This document shows, one piece after another, positions 33,731-47,372 of a stretch of DNA of 64,000 nt. Origin of the DNA: Margaritifera margaritifera (lineage: Eukaryota; Mollusca; Bivalvia; Unionida; Margaritiferidae); the NCBI GenBank assembly GCA_029931535.1, contig JAQPZY010001688.1:9275001-9339000 (forward strand), given 5' to 3'. The notes beneath the pieces are model-generated. The model was not told the origin of the DNA and ran no database searches. It saw only the letters and a list, made by a program, of their open reading frames with translations. How positions within the stretch are numbered: the stretch's first letter is position 1; the number at the start of each line of letters is the position of its first letter. A program made the position numbers and the translations under genes.

Positions 33731-33739
33731 CTTAAAGAG

Positions 33740-34400
33740 TAATATGGACGAAATTAAGAAGTTTTAGGAAAATTACAATATTCTACAACTTCAAATTTAA
33801 ACCAATTACAGAAAGAATTAAGGGATGATAAGAAACAGAACGACGAAGAGATTAAATATTTAAAAGATGACTTTAAAGCTGGTGTGATAAAGTAAGAAGA
33901 TAAACTGTCTGCAAACGCTAATACTTTTATCATAGTTACAAAAAGGATAATTTAGCAGAAATAACCAACAAGATAGATGAAGATGAAAACAAAATAAGTG
34001 TGAGTGAGCTATGATTAGAACTACGTATGATATATCTACTACTGACTTAAGTGATACAATAAAATTGATAAATGATCAAACTTTACCAACTTTAAAAAAT
34101 GAACTTACTGCTGAAATGGAAAGGTCAGAGAGCTAGCGATCAGAAGCATACAAGCTATAAAACAATGATCATAAAATAAATTCTTTATATTCTTTTTGTT
34201 GTACAAGGAAGTACTGATGCATTAGACGAAGAGTTAAAATGATTAAGAAAATATTTTAGTAATATTGAACAAAAGTTAACAACAGAAACTGATAAAAAGA
34301 CTTTAGCATTAAGTGAAAGAATTGAATCAGAAATACAGAAATAGAAGGAGACATAGAGGAACTGAAAACTGAATTAAACACAGAAACTGGAATAATGAGT
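33740..34400 (+). pseudogene. Coiled-coil ORF remnants
   Basis: Several plus frames read as heptad-rich, Lys/Glu/Leu sequence: LQKELRDDKKQNDEEIKYLK, ISTTDLSDTIKLINDQTLP and LTTETDKKTLALSERIESE. Stops and shifts separate them. They could derive from one fibre-like or coil protein of the surrounding element. Ends at a (TA)n tract (34405-34447). Confidence 0.35.
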
Positions 34401-34451
<51 letters not shown>

Positions 34452-34689
34452 GTTAAAGGCTAATTCAGAGACATATCTGATACTTCTGGAAGTACTTCCC
34501 TGAATTGTGGAAGGGTGGATAAGTAAATAACTTCCAGAGAATACATTTAGCGCAATCAGCGAAGCGTTCACATAACTTGTTCAAATTCTTCTACTTTTTG
34601 TCTTGCATTTGTATCTCCATAAAAACGGCAATCTTGAACCTTTAGATAAATTGTCCTTTGCATCAAACAATCTCACATTACTCCAGTTA

Positions 34690-35132
34690 AAATATTTGCG
34701 TTGTTGATCTCTGTTTGAGAGATCAAAGCACTACAAGGAATGAGGTGATCCATATGTGTTTTCTTGATATATTGGATAGAATCTGTAGGTCTAGTAAACT
34801 CTTTCCATCTTGTTTGTTATATGGAGATAATTCCTCTCCGTAGAAAATTCCCTCTATGTCTTGGCCTATAAAATCTTCTAATTTGTACACTACAGGATCG
34901 CCTTATTTTGAAAATTTCTTTCTGCGAAATTAGGCAAAAAACCTTTTGCAAAGATTGACTTATATCTTGAAATTCTGACAATTTGGCCTAACTTTAATTT
35001 AGGTGTCCCAAAATGGTCAATTGTTAGATAGTCATATAGATTTATCCACACCTTACATCTGTTTTTCTCCTTCGATGCTTCTATTAGAGTCATATATATA
35101 TAGAATAATGATAAGTGATGTTGTAACGTCAT
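34690..35132 (-). pseudogene. Retroviral-type integrase C-terminal part (Polinton-like)
   Basis: The minus strand from ~35132 reads HFGTPKLKLGQIVRISRYKS, then FAKGFLPNFAERNF. After a frame change it gives VVYKLEDFIGQDIEGIFYGE and ELSPY. The 'G..VRISRYK..F.KG..PN' and 'Y.L.D..G..I.G.FY..EL' blocks are what I expect downstream of the catalytic core in integrases of Polinton-type elements (chromo-like C-terminus). The DDE core is not present here. Its position at the far end of the block fits an integrase lying near an element terminus. Confidence 0.65.
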
Positions 35133-35249
35133 ATTAATGTCGTTAACATATCAATCTATTGTCTTGTTTCCTTGTCATTCATTGTAAATAACTGCAGCTA
35201 TTTAAATTAGTTATATTGTGGTGAAATCAGATGCTTTGAAGAAATAATT

Positions 35250-35640
35250 TCAGTTATTTATTACTTTGTCCGAAAGTCTCGATTTGTGTGTACACTCTGA
35301 TGTGTCGTTATTAATTGGTATTAAGGTATGGGGCGAGGTTAAATACATGGAAAATAAAGTACAAGAAAACATTGACATCTGTCTGTCTTGTAAGGATCTA
35401 AAGTCTCTTTTACCCTGTTTTAAAAAGGCAGAAAACTTGGTGATTGTATCTGGTGTGGACAACACTGAATTTAAATGTAATTTAATTAGTAAAGAACGTT
35501 TATCAAAATCTCTTAACTTTGACACTGGAAAGTTTAAATGCCACATACAGATATGTGCAAACTGCTTCACCTCTTTCGTTATGATTCTGGTGGACGTACT
35601 CGCATTTTTAAAAAAATCGCAACAAAGCACAGATTAAATT
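35250..35640. other. Segment open on both strands, unrecognised
   Basis: The plus frame (MSESLDLCVHSDVSLLIGIK...) is 123 codons and the minus frame 126, over the same bases. The plus reading has CLSCKDLKSLLPCF and ICANCF, giving paired cysteines that could be meaningful. I cannot tell which, if either, is coding. Confidence 0.3.
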
Positions 35641-36050
35641 TTATACAGATGTAGTTAAATTTAAATTCATGAGTTTTGGTTTAAGAAATGCCAGCTAATT
35701 GAACCGTAAATACTAGATTTATTCTAAACTTTCCTGCTTTTTTCAAGTTTTCGAGGTTTGAGAAAGTGGTGTAATTATCTGAAGGCTGAAGTTTCCAAAC
35801 AAGGGTTATTCATTTCGCTTGAAGACGCAGCTATTTACTTTATAAAAACTGCTCTTCTCTATACTGTCCAGGTTCACTGTCCTTACGTGATTAGTCGTCA
35901 TTTATTTAAAATTATTATGGCATTTAAATGATGTTGTAATATTTATAGTGCTGGCCGGTTATTATCACCTCACGATTAATATTCATTCATGTATTGTTTC
36001 CACTTGGTTAATTCTATTTCGCAAAGTTTTTTAATTCTATTATTTTTTTG

Positions 36051-36098
<48 letters not shown>

Positions 36099-38844
36099 CC
36101 CTAAATGCCCACGCACGTACCTCCCTCCCTCTCCTGTGGATAGTACATAGGAAAGAATCTACTACTACCCATAGGGGAAGGCCGCATGTCCTTTGCAGAT
36201 CTTTTTCCTACACAATAGTAATTTGTCCTCACTTCTGACATTTGTTGCTACATTCACGTGGCTCTTTATGGATGTTATCAATGGGACCAGCACCTTCCCA
36301 GCACCTATCTGACTGAAATGGGCTGCTTTATTTAGCGTTTACATAGCAACTTATATTAATGTTTTTCATTTTTTTATTTGAAACTTTTCGTGTAGAGTTT
36401 TTGATCTGCTATTTATGCGGCTAGCGTATGGTAGTAAGCTGGTATTCGATTATATATGCAAATTATTTTAGGCAGATACCGAGTTTGGAACCGTCAAACT
36501 TTGGTTTACAAATTCAGCGACTATCGCAAGTGAACTATTTCATACATATACTATTACTGTAATTTCTAGTCTATGTGAAGACTGATTTTCACTTCCTGGT
36601 TGTGCACTATGTCTAAATCAATACACGGTTACAGGTATAGACTCAGTTACATAAATTTTGGATAACAGATTAGGCAGTAATTCTTCAGACACCTTTTTCA
36701 TTTAATAGATAAGTCACTTTCTTAGCCAGTGTTTCAACCACCTTGTCAGGTAATATTTCACTCACCGTCTTTGGTATATATTTTCCGCTAGTATGACCAT
36801 TTATATTATGCACATTATATTCAATACTTTTTAGGCTACTTTTCTACTTCTCTTCCAAACGTAGGGTAATTGGTATCCGTATATTTTCAAACAATTCAGA
36901 TAGTACAGATAGTTCAAATACTATAGAGAGGAGTAGTATAGAAATCAGGGACACCAACTGATCAATACATTGGTATCTCTAGTGAATTTCATATTATTTT
37001 AGTTATCACGCTTTCCATTAAATTTTAATAATCCAAATAGATCCAGATTTATGAATTGGTGTCCATGTGTTGTATACTACTCTCTGCGCTATTTTCCTCG
37101 GTCTGACTTTGATACATTTCTTTGATCTTTAAATACTTATCCAATGTATACCATCTTAAGTAAAAGTACACTCACCTTGTTATATTTAATACAAGTCTAG
37201 TATTCCTCAGCAACGATCCTTCAATCACAATGTTAACAAGTTATTTGTGCTCTCTATGTAAATGGATATACCATGTAAAGTTTATCACGCAATCTCCGTC
37301 CCGTGTTTATACTGCCCTGGGCTAATTATGTTCAATCTATTTTTATGACTTCTTTCTAAAGGTGTAGTGCACAGCCATTGGTTGTAGCGACAAGTCGATC
37401 AGAGGGGAGCACGTGGATATGACGTCATAACCTGATGAAAATATCTTTCTAGAAACTCCACTCAAAGAATTAATTGTGCATTTGTAAAGTTATGGTGTGG
37501 AAATTTGTATAATAAGAAACTCATCATATTGTTTTTTTAAACTATTTTTGCTGTAAAGGATTAAGTGCAATGATGTGAAACATTCAAATGAACATGACTT
37601 GGTTTTGCTCTTGGAATACAAAGCAAATTTGTTGAAAAACAATTTTAAGGCAACATCCAAAGGTAATTTTTAAAAGAATTTAGATAGCGAACATTCCAGA
37701 CCATTGAAAGCATTCATTTCGAAACAAAATCATTGTTAATTAAATTAGAAACCTAATTTTGAGAATCGGCATTTTTAAAAACATACATTGGAACAAAACA
37801 CCGTTGTCTTACAACCACTTATCAACATACCGCGTAAGTCTATCTTTAGTGTATACATTTTCCATATTTTCCACCATTTGTTCACATCCACACTACCGTG
37901 ATATATTCATGATAAGGTCTATTTATTGCGTCTAAATATATCGACGCGCGGACGTACAAAAAGACACCTAAGTAGTTCCAATCTGGGTTTGTGATACGGA
38001 AATACGGATTGGACAGCTGTATAGAACGCCAGATCAAACATATAAGATTAAATGGGTATACAATAAAAACAAAGAGTACATATAAATTAATTAATGATGT
38101 ATTCAGTATATGCGTCACTAATGTAGAAACTTGTCCTATACAGCTTGTGGGTTGAACATCTTCCGTGCAATCGCCCACATATTCATTAAAAATAAAAATA
38201 AAGCATTGAGTAATTATTCATATCTAAGTCGTAGCGGGTTACAGAAAATGTAAACAAAACTTTAAATAGCTTTAGAAAGAGTAGTGGAAAAGTTCAAAGG
38301 AATGGAAGTAATCATTTTTCTCAGTTAAGATAAAAATGGAAAGAAAATGTAAATATAATTGAAATGGACAGAGGTGTCTTTAATGGCTACATAAAAACAA
38401 TTTAATACCGAAGGTTAAAAGGTCGTTTAGTTATTTTGTTTTTGCTTGAAAGGATAGGTCTTATGCCTGTAACGCAATAATATTTCAAGGGAGCTGGTGC
38501 CAGTGAAACAAAAACTGTTTAAGGAAAAAAAAAAAAAAAAGAAAAAAAAAAGGAATCAATAGTTGTTGAAAATTACACATAAAGTATTGGGCAAAGAGAC
38601 AGGATGGACATTAAATAAGCAGTTGGAAGATATAGCCTACACAGACATTACTGTTATCCAGCAATTATGAGCATTAGCAGAAAACATAAAATGTTCGAGA
38701 AATATCAAGGTTTGAACAGAAACATTGTGAAAGCTCAAAATGATAATAATAAGCAAAAAAAAAAAAAAAAAAAAACCAGGAAAAACAGACCGGGCAATTT
38801 TACTAAATTTGGGCGCTTTCATCAAATTCAACCGAATTTGAATG
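35641..38844. other. Non-coding AT-rich interval
   Basis: (TA)n at 36054-36096. A 98-codon minus ORF at 37882-38178 (hydrophobic, starts MGDCTEDVQPT) has no recognised relatives. Nothing else is supported. Confidence 0.45.
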
Positions 38845-38849
38845 TTATA

Positions 38850-38924
<75 letters not shown>

Positions 38925-38971
38925 TGTGTGTGTGTGAGAGAGAGAGAGAGAGATAGAGAGAAAGAAAGAAA
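38845..38971. repeat. Compound (TA)n(GT)n(GA)n microsatellite
   Basis: (TA)n passes into GTGTGT and then GAGAGA/GAAA. Overlapping 'Tyr-Ile' ORFs are artefacts. Confidence 0.95.
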
Positions 38972-40261
38972 TGGGCGGGGAAAGATAGATAAAGAAGAAG
39001 AAGAAGCAAAATACATTCCCCAGAGAAAATATCACTTGAAGAAGATTATAAAAAGAGCTAAGTCAACACCATCAATCAAAACGACTTTCCCCCATATACA
39101 AAACAGACGTAATTTTGTTTACAAGAAGATCATGAGATCAGAAGGTTAGAATAATCTCCATTAATCTCAGGTCAGTTGTACAACCGTTAAAAATCGAAAA
39201 CAGAGGATTGACATCTTGTCCAGTATGTTTAATTCCATTACCGCTGTAAGATAATATATATGAAAAATCTCATTACACCAAAGATACACTATATTTTAAT
39301 GGTTGCCTAATGTTACAGATTGAGTTAGTGCCATTGTCAGAGAAGATTTGGATGAATGAAACAGATTTGCAGCAAGTATCTGTTCTCCATTAGATACACC
39401 TTACCTTTTACACTGTGTGCAATGTTCACTATAACTTAATGCTCCAAATACAGAGTTTTCTCGAAGACTGCGGTTTGCAATTCGGTCTACAGATATCTGT
39501 CACAATTTGAAGCAGCAATTTGAGTTTACATTCACTTCGGAATCAGCAGACGCAGGCGAGTTAATTAATTGGCTTTTCCTGCGAATCTACAAGAAGAATT
39601 AAATTCGAAGTTGTTTTTATTTTGAAGTCTTCGACAGTGGTATGATTCAAGTTTCGTTCAAAGTCTTCAGTAGAATTTGGATTCACCGATTTTGTTCTAG
39701 GTTTGCCGCAGCAAGTATATTAGCTATTATTCTTTCGAAGTCTGAAGTGGGATAGTTTAGATTTCCTTGGAGTGAACAAAGGTTATCTACTACACGATTT
39801 CTCACTGGCTCCATCGACGTTTTCCAACGGCAGTTTCATTTTCATCTTTATTTTTTCCGATTTGGGTACTCATTTACCGTCGAGGCCTGACTTCCCAATT
39901 TTACTCGAAGAGTCTTTATTGAAGTGCCCATCTGCAGCAGATGTCTATTAAAGTTAACAGTCGTGACCGTTCCATGAATTTCCATAAATAACCAGTAAAA
40001 GCAGCTTTACGTATAAATCCACAGCAAGGATTTGAGTTACAGGTTTAAATAGAATCAACTGAAATACTTACAGATTCACATGTTTTTTGCCAAAATATCA
40101 TTGTCCTCTCTCGCAACGTTAGTCAAAAGATTTTAAATCATATTTTCAGAGTTACTTGCAGCAGTTAAATTGGATCCCTGTCCATAAAAATACTTTAATT
40201 CAGTGACAGACTTTCGTCGAAGGAAAATATCCCTTAAACACTTTTCATATCCGATATAATT

Positions 40262-40466
40262 CCTTTACACCTTGATATCAATCCTTTAAACCTTGATATC
40301 AATCATTTACACATTGATAGCAATCATTTAATCCTTGATATCAATCATTTACACCTTGATATAAATCATTTATACCTTAATATCAATCATTTACACCTTG
40401 ATATCAATCCTTTAAACCTTGATAGCAATCCTTTAGACCTTGATATCAATCCTTTACACCTTGATT
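40262..40466. repeat. 21-bp minisatellite, ~10 copies
   Basis: Units 'tttacaccttgatatcaatc' plus one base repeat with substitutions; the ATCAAT/ATTGAT-like core alternates. Confidence 0.9.
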
Positions 40467-40772
40467 TAATTGTGTCGAAAACTGTAACCGTTAGGATGAA
40501 CTCATAAACAATAAAATATTTTTATATGTATCTAATCTTACAAGAGTTCAAAAATCAACAGAAAGGGCTGCATTGGTAGATGCCCATATATATGAAAATG
40601 TCTGCAGGACTCACGTGGTATTGTGTATTCCTATGCATTAGTAATACAAATGTAATTAAAAGCAAGCATTCTTGAAACAAGAGTTTGCGTGTTACAATTA
40701 AGTAGATGTTAGGGTTACCGCGGTGCAAATAAGAAAATTAAATAAATGATCAAACAGTAAGCGGTTGTTCAG

Positions 40773-41102
40773 ATACAGCCCCATAGTGATATCAGATACA
40801 GCCCCATAGTGATATCAGATACAGCCCAATAGTGATATCAGATACAGCCCATAGTGATATCAGATACAGCCCCATAGTGATATCAGATACAGCCCCATAG
40901 TGATATCAGATACAGCCCCATAGTGATGCAAGGATATGAGTTTATCAGATACAGCCCCATAGTGATGCAAGGATATGAGTTTATCAGATACAGCCCCATA
41001 GTGATGCAAGGATATGAATTTATCAGATACAGCCCCATAGTGATGCAAGGATATGAGTTTATCAGATACAGCCCCATAGTGATGCAAGGATATGAGTTTA
41101 GG
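40773..41102. repeat. Mixed 23-bp and 39-bp tandem array
   Basis: The left half has ~7 units of 23 bp ('agatacagccccatagtgat' + 'atc'). The right half has ~5 units of 39 bp that share the same first 20 bp followed by 'gcaaggatatgagtttatc'. So one core has two alternative tails. Open frames across it are artefacts. Confidence 0.93.
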
Positions 41103-42709
41103 ATGTCGATCGCTAAAGCAAATATATAACTGTGAGTTCGTTGTTTATTCACTCGATTCTAAAAGCGTGCAGTATACTGGAAATGGTGACCTGTGCTGCA
41201 AATATCAAGGCAGACTTTGTTTAGAGATTTTCAACAATGTTAGTACTGTGGTACATCTAACTTACCTTTACCTTGGTGCAAGTCTCTAATCAATGCTTTA
41301 AATACACAATGTTCCAGCAGGTCACATGTTTCGGCGAATTGTGCGGTTTGTAGTTCCATCCACAAATTTCTTATAAAACAGTGTCTGATATTTCAATGAT
41401 GAATTTATTTTGAAGTCACCTATGGTGGGTCAATTTTACGAGTTGCTTGAAGTTTAAAACAGCAGTATTAATTACTACTAACTTGTTCTAGGCAGCCCAG
41501 TTGTAGTTAACTCATATATTCCATTTGGAGTTGGCAGGAAGAGTATTACATATAAACATTTGCGCCTACCACATCATTTGGATCAACCGATTCTTCTTGT
41601 AGCCTGAAGTGATTTAAGTCTTTAAAAAGTGCATTCATGTATATTTTCATGTTGGGGATTTTGACGACACTGTCCTTTTCAGATTTCTGTTTCCAATATG
41701 ATTAAATGACTCTGTTAAAAAATAACGCACCAACTTATACATAGATTATCTTTTCAAATCTCCAACGGTAGCTTGATTTTTGTCAACATTTACAGTAACG
41801 TAGTCCCGTAAATAGCTCATATTATCAGCTTGATGTACAGTTTTAGAAGAATGTCTACACAAAATATTTGATTGTTAGAACAATGTCACTGACGTACAGG
41901 TTGATGGGATAAAAATAGAAAAATCGCAAGTTGGCTCAATTATTTGTATACATGTTCATGGATATTCTTGTACTGATGCTAGACTAACAGTGTTTCAGAT
42001 GTCGCCCGCTGGAGAAAAAGAATGAAAAGAAACAAAACAACTTTACTTTCATTATTTATACACAAAATTGTTGAAAGAGAACGGTTTTCTTTGGAATAGT
42101 GTTAAAAATCGGTACCGAAGTAAATATATCTAACTATAAATATGATATATTCCACAAAATCAGTTTTTATTGACATTTACTGTTCCATGCACAAATGTCT
42201 GTCGAAAACCGTGTCAGCTATTCAAACAAAGAATTCCTTTGATGCCTTTCTGGAATTTATTATTAATTTGTGTACCAGTACAAAATATTGGTTGCCCCTT
42301 TGGAATTTATTATTATATATGTGTACCAGTATCAAAATATTGGATGCCCTCATGAGGAATGAACTATATTATTCGGATACTGTTTTAAACCATTGTAGTC
42401 ATTTAAGCAATGTCTGCTGAGAACCGAGAATATTGAAGCATTCTAACTTAAAAAATAGGAGACAGTGTCTTTGTGGTTCATTTTCTCAAGTTACAAGAAG
42501 TTATAAAAAAAAATCTCCCTCCATTTATTTCAACCGATGATGCATTCGATGGGATTTACTTACATGATTACAATCAGAGACTGCTTAATAACAAAATCTT
42601 CTCCACGGCTAAAAATAACCCGATGTACGGTAATTTTCTTTATAACAAATAAAGATCTAAAGATATCCAGCGCATCTGCAGAGACTATTCATTTTGTAAT
42701 ATAATTAGC

Positions 42710-42712
<3 letters not shown>
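41103..42712. other. Non-coding interval with a small duplication
   Basis: A ~55-bp phrase ('ggaatttattattaatttgt' with 'accagtacaaaatattgg') is duplicated at 42249-42294 and 42301-42343. No gene is recognised. Confidence 0.45.
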
Positions 42713-42784
<72 letters not shown>

Positions 42785-42841
42785 GCAATTTTATTTTGCC
42801 ATTGTATGTGTGTGTGTCTGTGTGTGTATGTGTGTGTGTGT
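42713..42841. repeat. (TA)n then (GT)n microsatellite
   Basis: (TA)n at 42713-42779, with GTGTGTCTGTGTG at 42806-42841. Confidence 0.95.
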
Positions 42842-43013
42842 TCTCACTCCAAATCATATGACAATATATTTGATACAGGATCAGAAATTACAAATGAAAT
42901 ATCTACCTTTGTTCACGTGAAAACCATTCAGCTGTTTATACATGTAAACTTCGTTCGTGCATAAACCTTTTACACAGTTGGAGAAAAGATGTGTTAATAA
43001 CTAAAACAATAAT

Positions 43014-43128
<115 letters not shown>

Positions 43129-44639
43129 ATACGCAGGTGATTGGCTTGTTGCTTTTGATGGTGATTTATTGTTTCGTGTGTTTCCGAAAAAAAAATGAGA
43201 TATAATTTCTTCAAAGAAATGGTAGAATAATAGATTTTATATTATATTTATATATGTATGAAAGACATTGGATTATTTGGTAGGGGGGGATTAATTAGAT
43301 AGGAAGATAAATATATAGGAAGGCGTTTTGTTGCTTCATCTTATAAAGTTAGTGAATATATTCACATATATTTCATATCAAAAGGAAGTCAGCTCATCAT
43401 TTTACTTGATTAATTGTTGGTTTATAAATACAATTGTTTTGACATTTCACCCGAATAAATTTGGAATTGGGCATAACAGTTGCTTACTATACGAAGTGGG
43501 TTTTAGTCATTGTAATTTTATAGCTAGGACATGTGATAGGTTAACCTCAAAAAGGTGGGGGTTTTATTTAGCTACATCATAGATGTTTTGTATGATCTAC
43601 AATAACACTGGACCTCTGTGGTTAAATGATGAATTTGTTTCACAAATCAGCAGTTTTTGCTCGAATAAAGATCTTATGTAGCGACTGAAATACTGATGGC
43701 GGAATATAGCAGATAGGTAGGTCCCGAATAATCCAAGATTTAAGGCGAACGTATTTATATAGGTAATTCTCCGAAGTAGATTTTTGTCTATGTCACTCTT
43801 TCTTCGTGGCTATCTTTAAATATTCGTCTGTCTTTTTCTTTAGAAAGCTTTATCCACAATTCTTGCCAAATATGAACGAATTGACAAATATACTATATGT
43901 AAAAAATAGAAGGTAGGATTACGTGACTTTTAGAAGAGAGAAAAAAGCAAACTAACTTTCACACCGATTAATCATACATTGTCCACAAAAATACATAACG
44001 CCCTGAAGTAAAGTGCTTTGCTATTTGACAGCGAATGTTCAGTTGTAGAAAATGAGCAAAAATATCCGTCTTTCTAGGAGATATATATCACAATGCTCAT
44101 AAAATACTTTTTAAAAAAATTTGCTTTTCAAACTCACAAAACACATCTCTAAATCAAATGTGTCCTGAATTGTATGCAGTCAACCGAAACAGGAATTGCT
44201 TTGAAATATACAGGGGCATTACTGACTCGTTTGAAGATGTACATCACAATAAAACTGTCTGTCTCTCTGTCTCTCTATCTACATATGAGAGTAAAAACTT
44301 ATAAACAGGTATTATGTATATTAACCGAAATTTTCAGTGATTATGTATAATATCTATTTCAATCAAGCAATGTGTGTCTTTCCTTGAAAAATCAATGAAT
44401 ATGCATACTTCCTGAAATTCAGACCACAGTTTAACATATTCGCTGACTCTTATTCTTGCATTCAATTATGTATGTCACTTTGTGTCACGAGGTGTAATTA
44501 TGATGGAAAAATCTTTGTTTCGTAGTTTTCTTGTGTTAATATGCTTTTGATTATTGTCAGATCAATGCAGTAACTTGGTACAAAAAAGCTGATATTTATA
44601 TCTGGACTAGAGATTTTAAACAAATAACTACCCTCCTCC

Positions 44640-44640
<1 letters not shown>
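43129..44640. other. Non-coding interval
   Basis: No gene or repeat with recognisable identity was seen. Confidence 0.4.

Positions 44641-44641
<1 letters not shown>

Positions 44642-44703
<62 letters not shown>
44642..44703. repeat. (AC)n microsatellite
   Basis: 31 uninterrupted AC units. Similar shorter tracts lie at 45302-45321, 46159-46195 and 58543-58583. Confidence 0.97.
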
Positions 44704-44708
<5 letters not shown>

Positions 44709-44919
44709 CTTGAAACGTGTTCTGTTTTCAAAACATGAGTATAACACAATTGTCATTGATACACTGGATGCTATCTAGTCAACACGAAAGACACTAAACT
44801 AGTAATATTTCTAAAAGTAATATAAAATATTTAAGTATGGTGATGTACAGACGTTGATCTATTAAGGACACATATTATGTAATCAAACTTACTCATACTG
44901 TGACAGGGCATTGAATACG

Positions 44920-45660
44920 TGACAAAATGATGAAGGAAATAAACAAGAAATATGCTAATGCCGCTGAGGAGTCCATCACACTGAGCAAATTCTTCTGCGT
45001 TCTTCTGCAGTGAATGTCAATGCATAAAGGAGAAGCCAACAACTAAAGGAATTGTTTGTTCGCCACATCCTCACGAACAACTTTGCTTCCAGAGCACAAG
45101 TGGACCTTACTGACATGCATTCGGTCAGGCAGGGAAACTACAAATGAATAATGGCCTACAAAGATCATCGTACACAGTTCTGCATTCTCAGACCTCCTAC
45201 TTCAAAACGCGCATTGCAAGTGGCTCATCAGTTGCTAGAGATCAGTGAGCCGAAAACCATGTGGCCAGAGCTTGTAATAGTTCGTAGTAAAACAATACCC
45301 CCCCACACACACACACACACCTACGATGCGTCAGGTACATTTTTAAACGTGCAAACTGTGATATTAAAGATATATTGGTAGGCTGCTTAGGAAATAATTA
45401 CATAACAATCCAGGTTGGACTGAGGTTTTGTACAATTTCAAAACTCTTATTAACACAGTGGCATGAAGTGAACAACATTTGCACATTGTCTGGTTTGGAG
45501 TAAGATTGGCCTGACCTCTTCAGCTCTTCCACAAGAGGCGATTCAGATTCTGCATCGTGAAGTAGACCTCCTGGCTACTCTGACATCATCAGAACCAGCA
45601 GCAACAGAGGGACGCATATCAGAATCAGCTGCAAATCCTACTTAACTAATGACTGTGAAT
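44920..45660 (+). pseudogene. Integrase fragment of the KRBA2/SCAND3 (transposon-derived) type
   Basis: Plus frames read MKEINKKYANAAEESITL (zinc/N-terminal part), then after a stop ILTNNFASRAQVDLTDMHSV, RQGNYK, and from 45151 MAYKDHRTQFCILRPPTSKR, ending HQLLE. That is the integrase-core start carrying the first catalytic Asp (VDLTD). The text then jumps to MWPELVIVRSK, so the part with the second Asp is deleted, and no Glu follows. A later stretch (LPQEAIQILHREVDLLATLT, ~45520-45590) resembles the tail of such genes. An AATAAA is at about 45880. Broken copy of a repetitive integrase family. Confidence 0.7.
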
Positions 45661-46154
45661 GTGTACTGTGTATATGTGTGATTTGTTTTATCATCAGATG
45701 TAATTTTTGGTGCCAGTTTGTTTTTATATTTCAATCTAGCATTTAAAAAAACTTGGTGTGTGTGTGTGTGTGTATGCGAACGCGCACGTATGAGTGTAGC
45801 AAGTTCGTGCGATTGCACTTTGATTGTGATGAGAGTTCTTGATATGTGATCACACATTGCTATGCTTTTTATATGAGAAAATAAAGTTATGGTATTGTAT
45901 CGTATCTTATCATTCCATGTTCACACTGTGATATTAACAGAAATGGCAGATGCAAAATCACCTATATCGTTTCCTCCATTTCTTGTATGTCTGAGTCAGT
46001 GAATATGCATAGAATTGAGGTCTGAATTTAATTTAAAATGAATATTAACTGATTTTGTAATTGAATACTTATATTACCTGAGTAAAGCAAACATTACATA
46101 TAATCACTAAACATTTTGGTTATAATACATAATACATAATTATACGTTTTCCCT

Positions 46155-46197
<43 letters not shown>

Positions 46198-47372
46198 TAT
46201 AAATATAAAACTAAATAAGCAGCATTAATCAACAATTTATAAACAAATATGTGATTCGGTTCGAAAAAATTATTTGACTTTTTTAAAAAAATAGAACCGT
46301 TTCTAGACAGTTACAGACATTGAGTCGGTGCAGCTTAAAATAATCGTTCCCTTTTTTATTGATTCTTTTGTACATATGATTTAGATGAGAAATATCTCTG
46401 CAAAATTGTTGCATTGCATACCATGATGATACGCATAAATTGTGACTTCCTTCTGATAAAAAAGTGTAATTTAATCCAACTAATCTCGTTTAAAGAAAAT
46501 GTTAAGAGCGTTACATGAAAGCGAGTCCACGAGAAAACGTGACATCAGAAGGAAAAAGCGCAACAAAAAATGTATCAACAATTTGTAAACCAGAGACATC
46601 TAAAAACAACATAGCTTTTACTGACGTTAGAGATAGACAGACATCCCTGCATTACTAAATGTTTAACTTAGTGATATTTGGACCTAGGACATGGAGCGTT
46701 CCAGAGAATCCTGAAAGAGGAAAGAGGAAATACGTAGTAGAGTTGGATGAACGATTAGAGAACCGTTTAACAGTTTCATCGCATGACGTTCCGTTGCGCG
46801 ACACATGACATTCATAGTTGCTCCAGGTCTTTTACTAGACCGTAAAGTAATTGATCTTGTTCACAAACTGGATGAAATTTTTTATACAATTTTACAGATT
46901 AGAAACGGTATGTATAAAAATTGATGTGCATGGAGAACTCTATCGCTTGGCAAACGGAATTTAACACTCAGTTATCTGTACAAATGCACCTGATTTCTAT
47001 TTTAAAATGCTAATTGTATACATGAAATTATAATTATAAATTGACACCTATATACCAAACAAAGAAAATAGCGCTAATTCCTGGATCTCACATTGTATAT
47101 TTTGATACATGATTATTTGAAAGAAATTGATATAGAATGACACCAATATAATGAAGCACGTACGAGTTATCATTCGTTCCAAGAAGGAGCGAATTATATA
47201 TTCTCATAAACGAACAAATCATTAGCTAATGATCGTATTTACAGTTGGCTATCGAAGGACAAATAGATACTACATATGTGTTTAAACACAGGTACGGGAG
47301 ATATACAGCAAATAATTTTTAACCATTGACGATGCATCTAGATCACTTAAAATTTGCAACTAATCTATCTTC
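45661..47372. other. Non-coding interval
   Basis: GT tract at 45756-45772 and AC tract at 46159-46195. No gene is recognised. Confidence 0.45.

Noticed and set aside
38637..39149. 132- and 160-codon ORFs
   Set aside because: Dominated by (TA)n/(GA)n translations (poly Tyr-Ile, Arg-Glu).
40262..41102. CRISPR-like repeated array
   Set aside because: Units are contiguous tandem repeats without unique spacers, in eukaryotic DNA.
40860..41152. Repetitive ORFs reading HHYGAVSDKLIS / ITMGLYLINSYPC
   Set aside because: Artefact of the 39-bp tandem units; no start or splice context.
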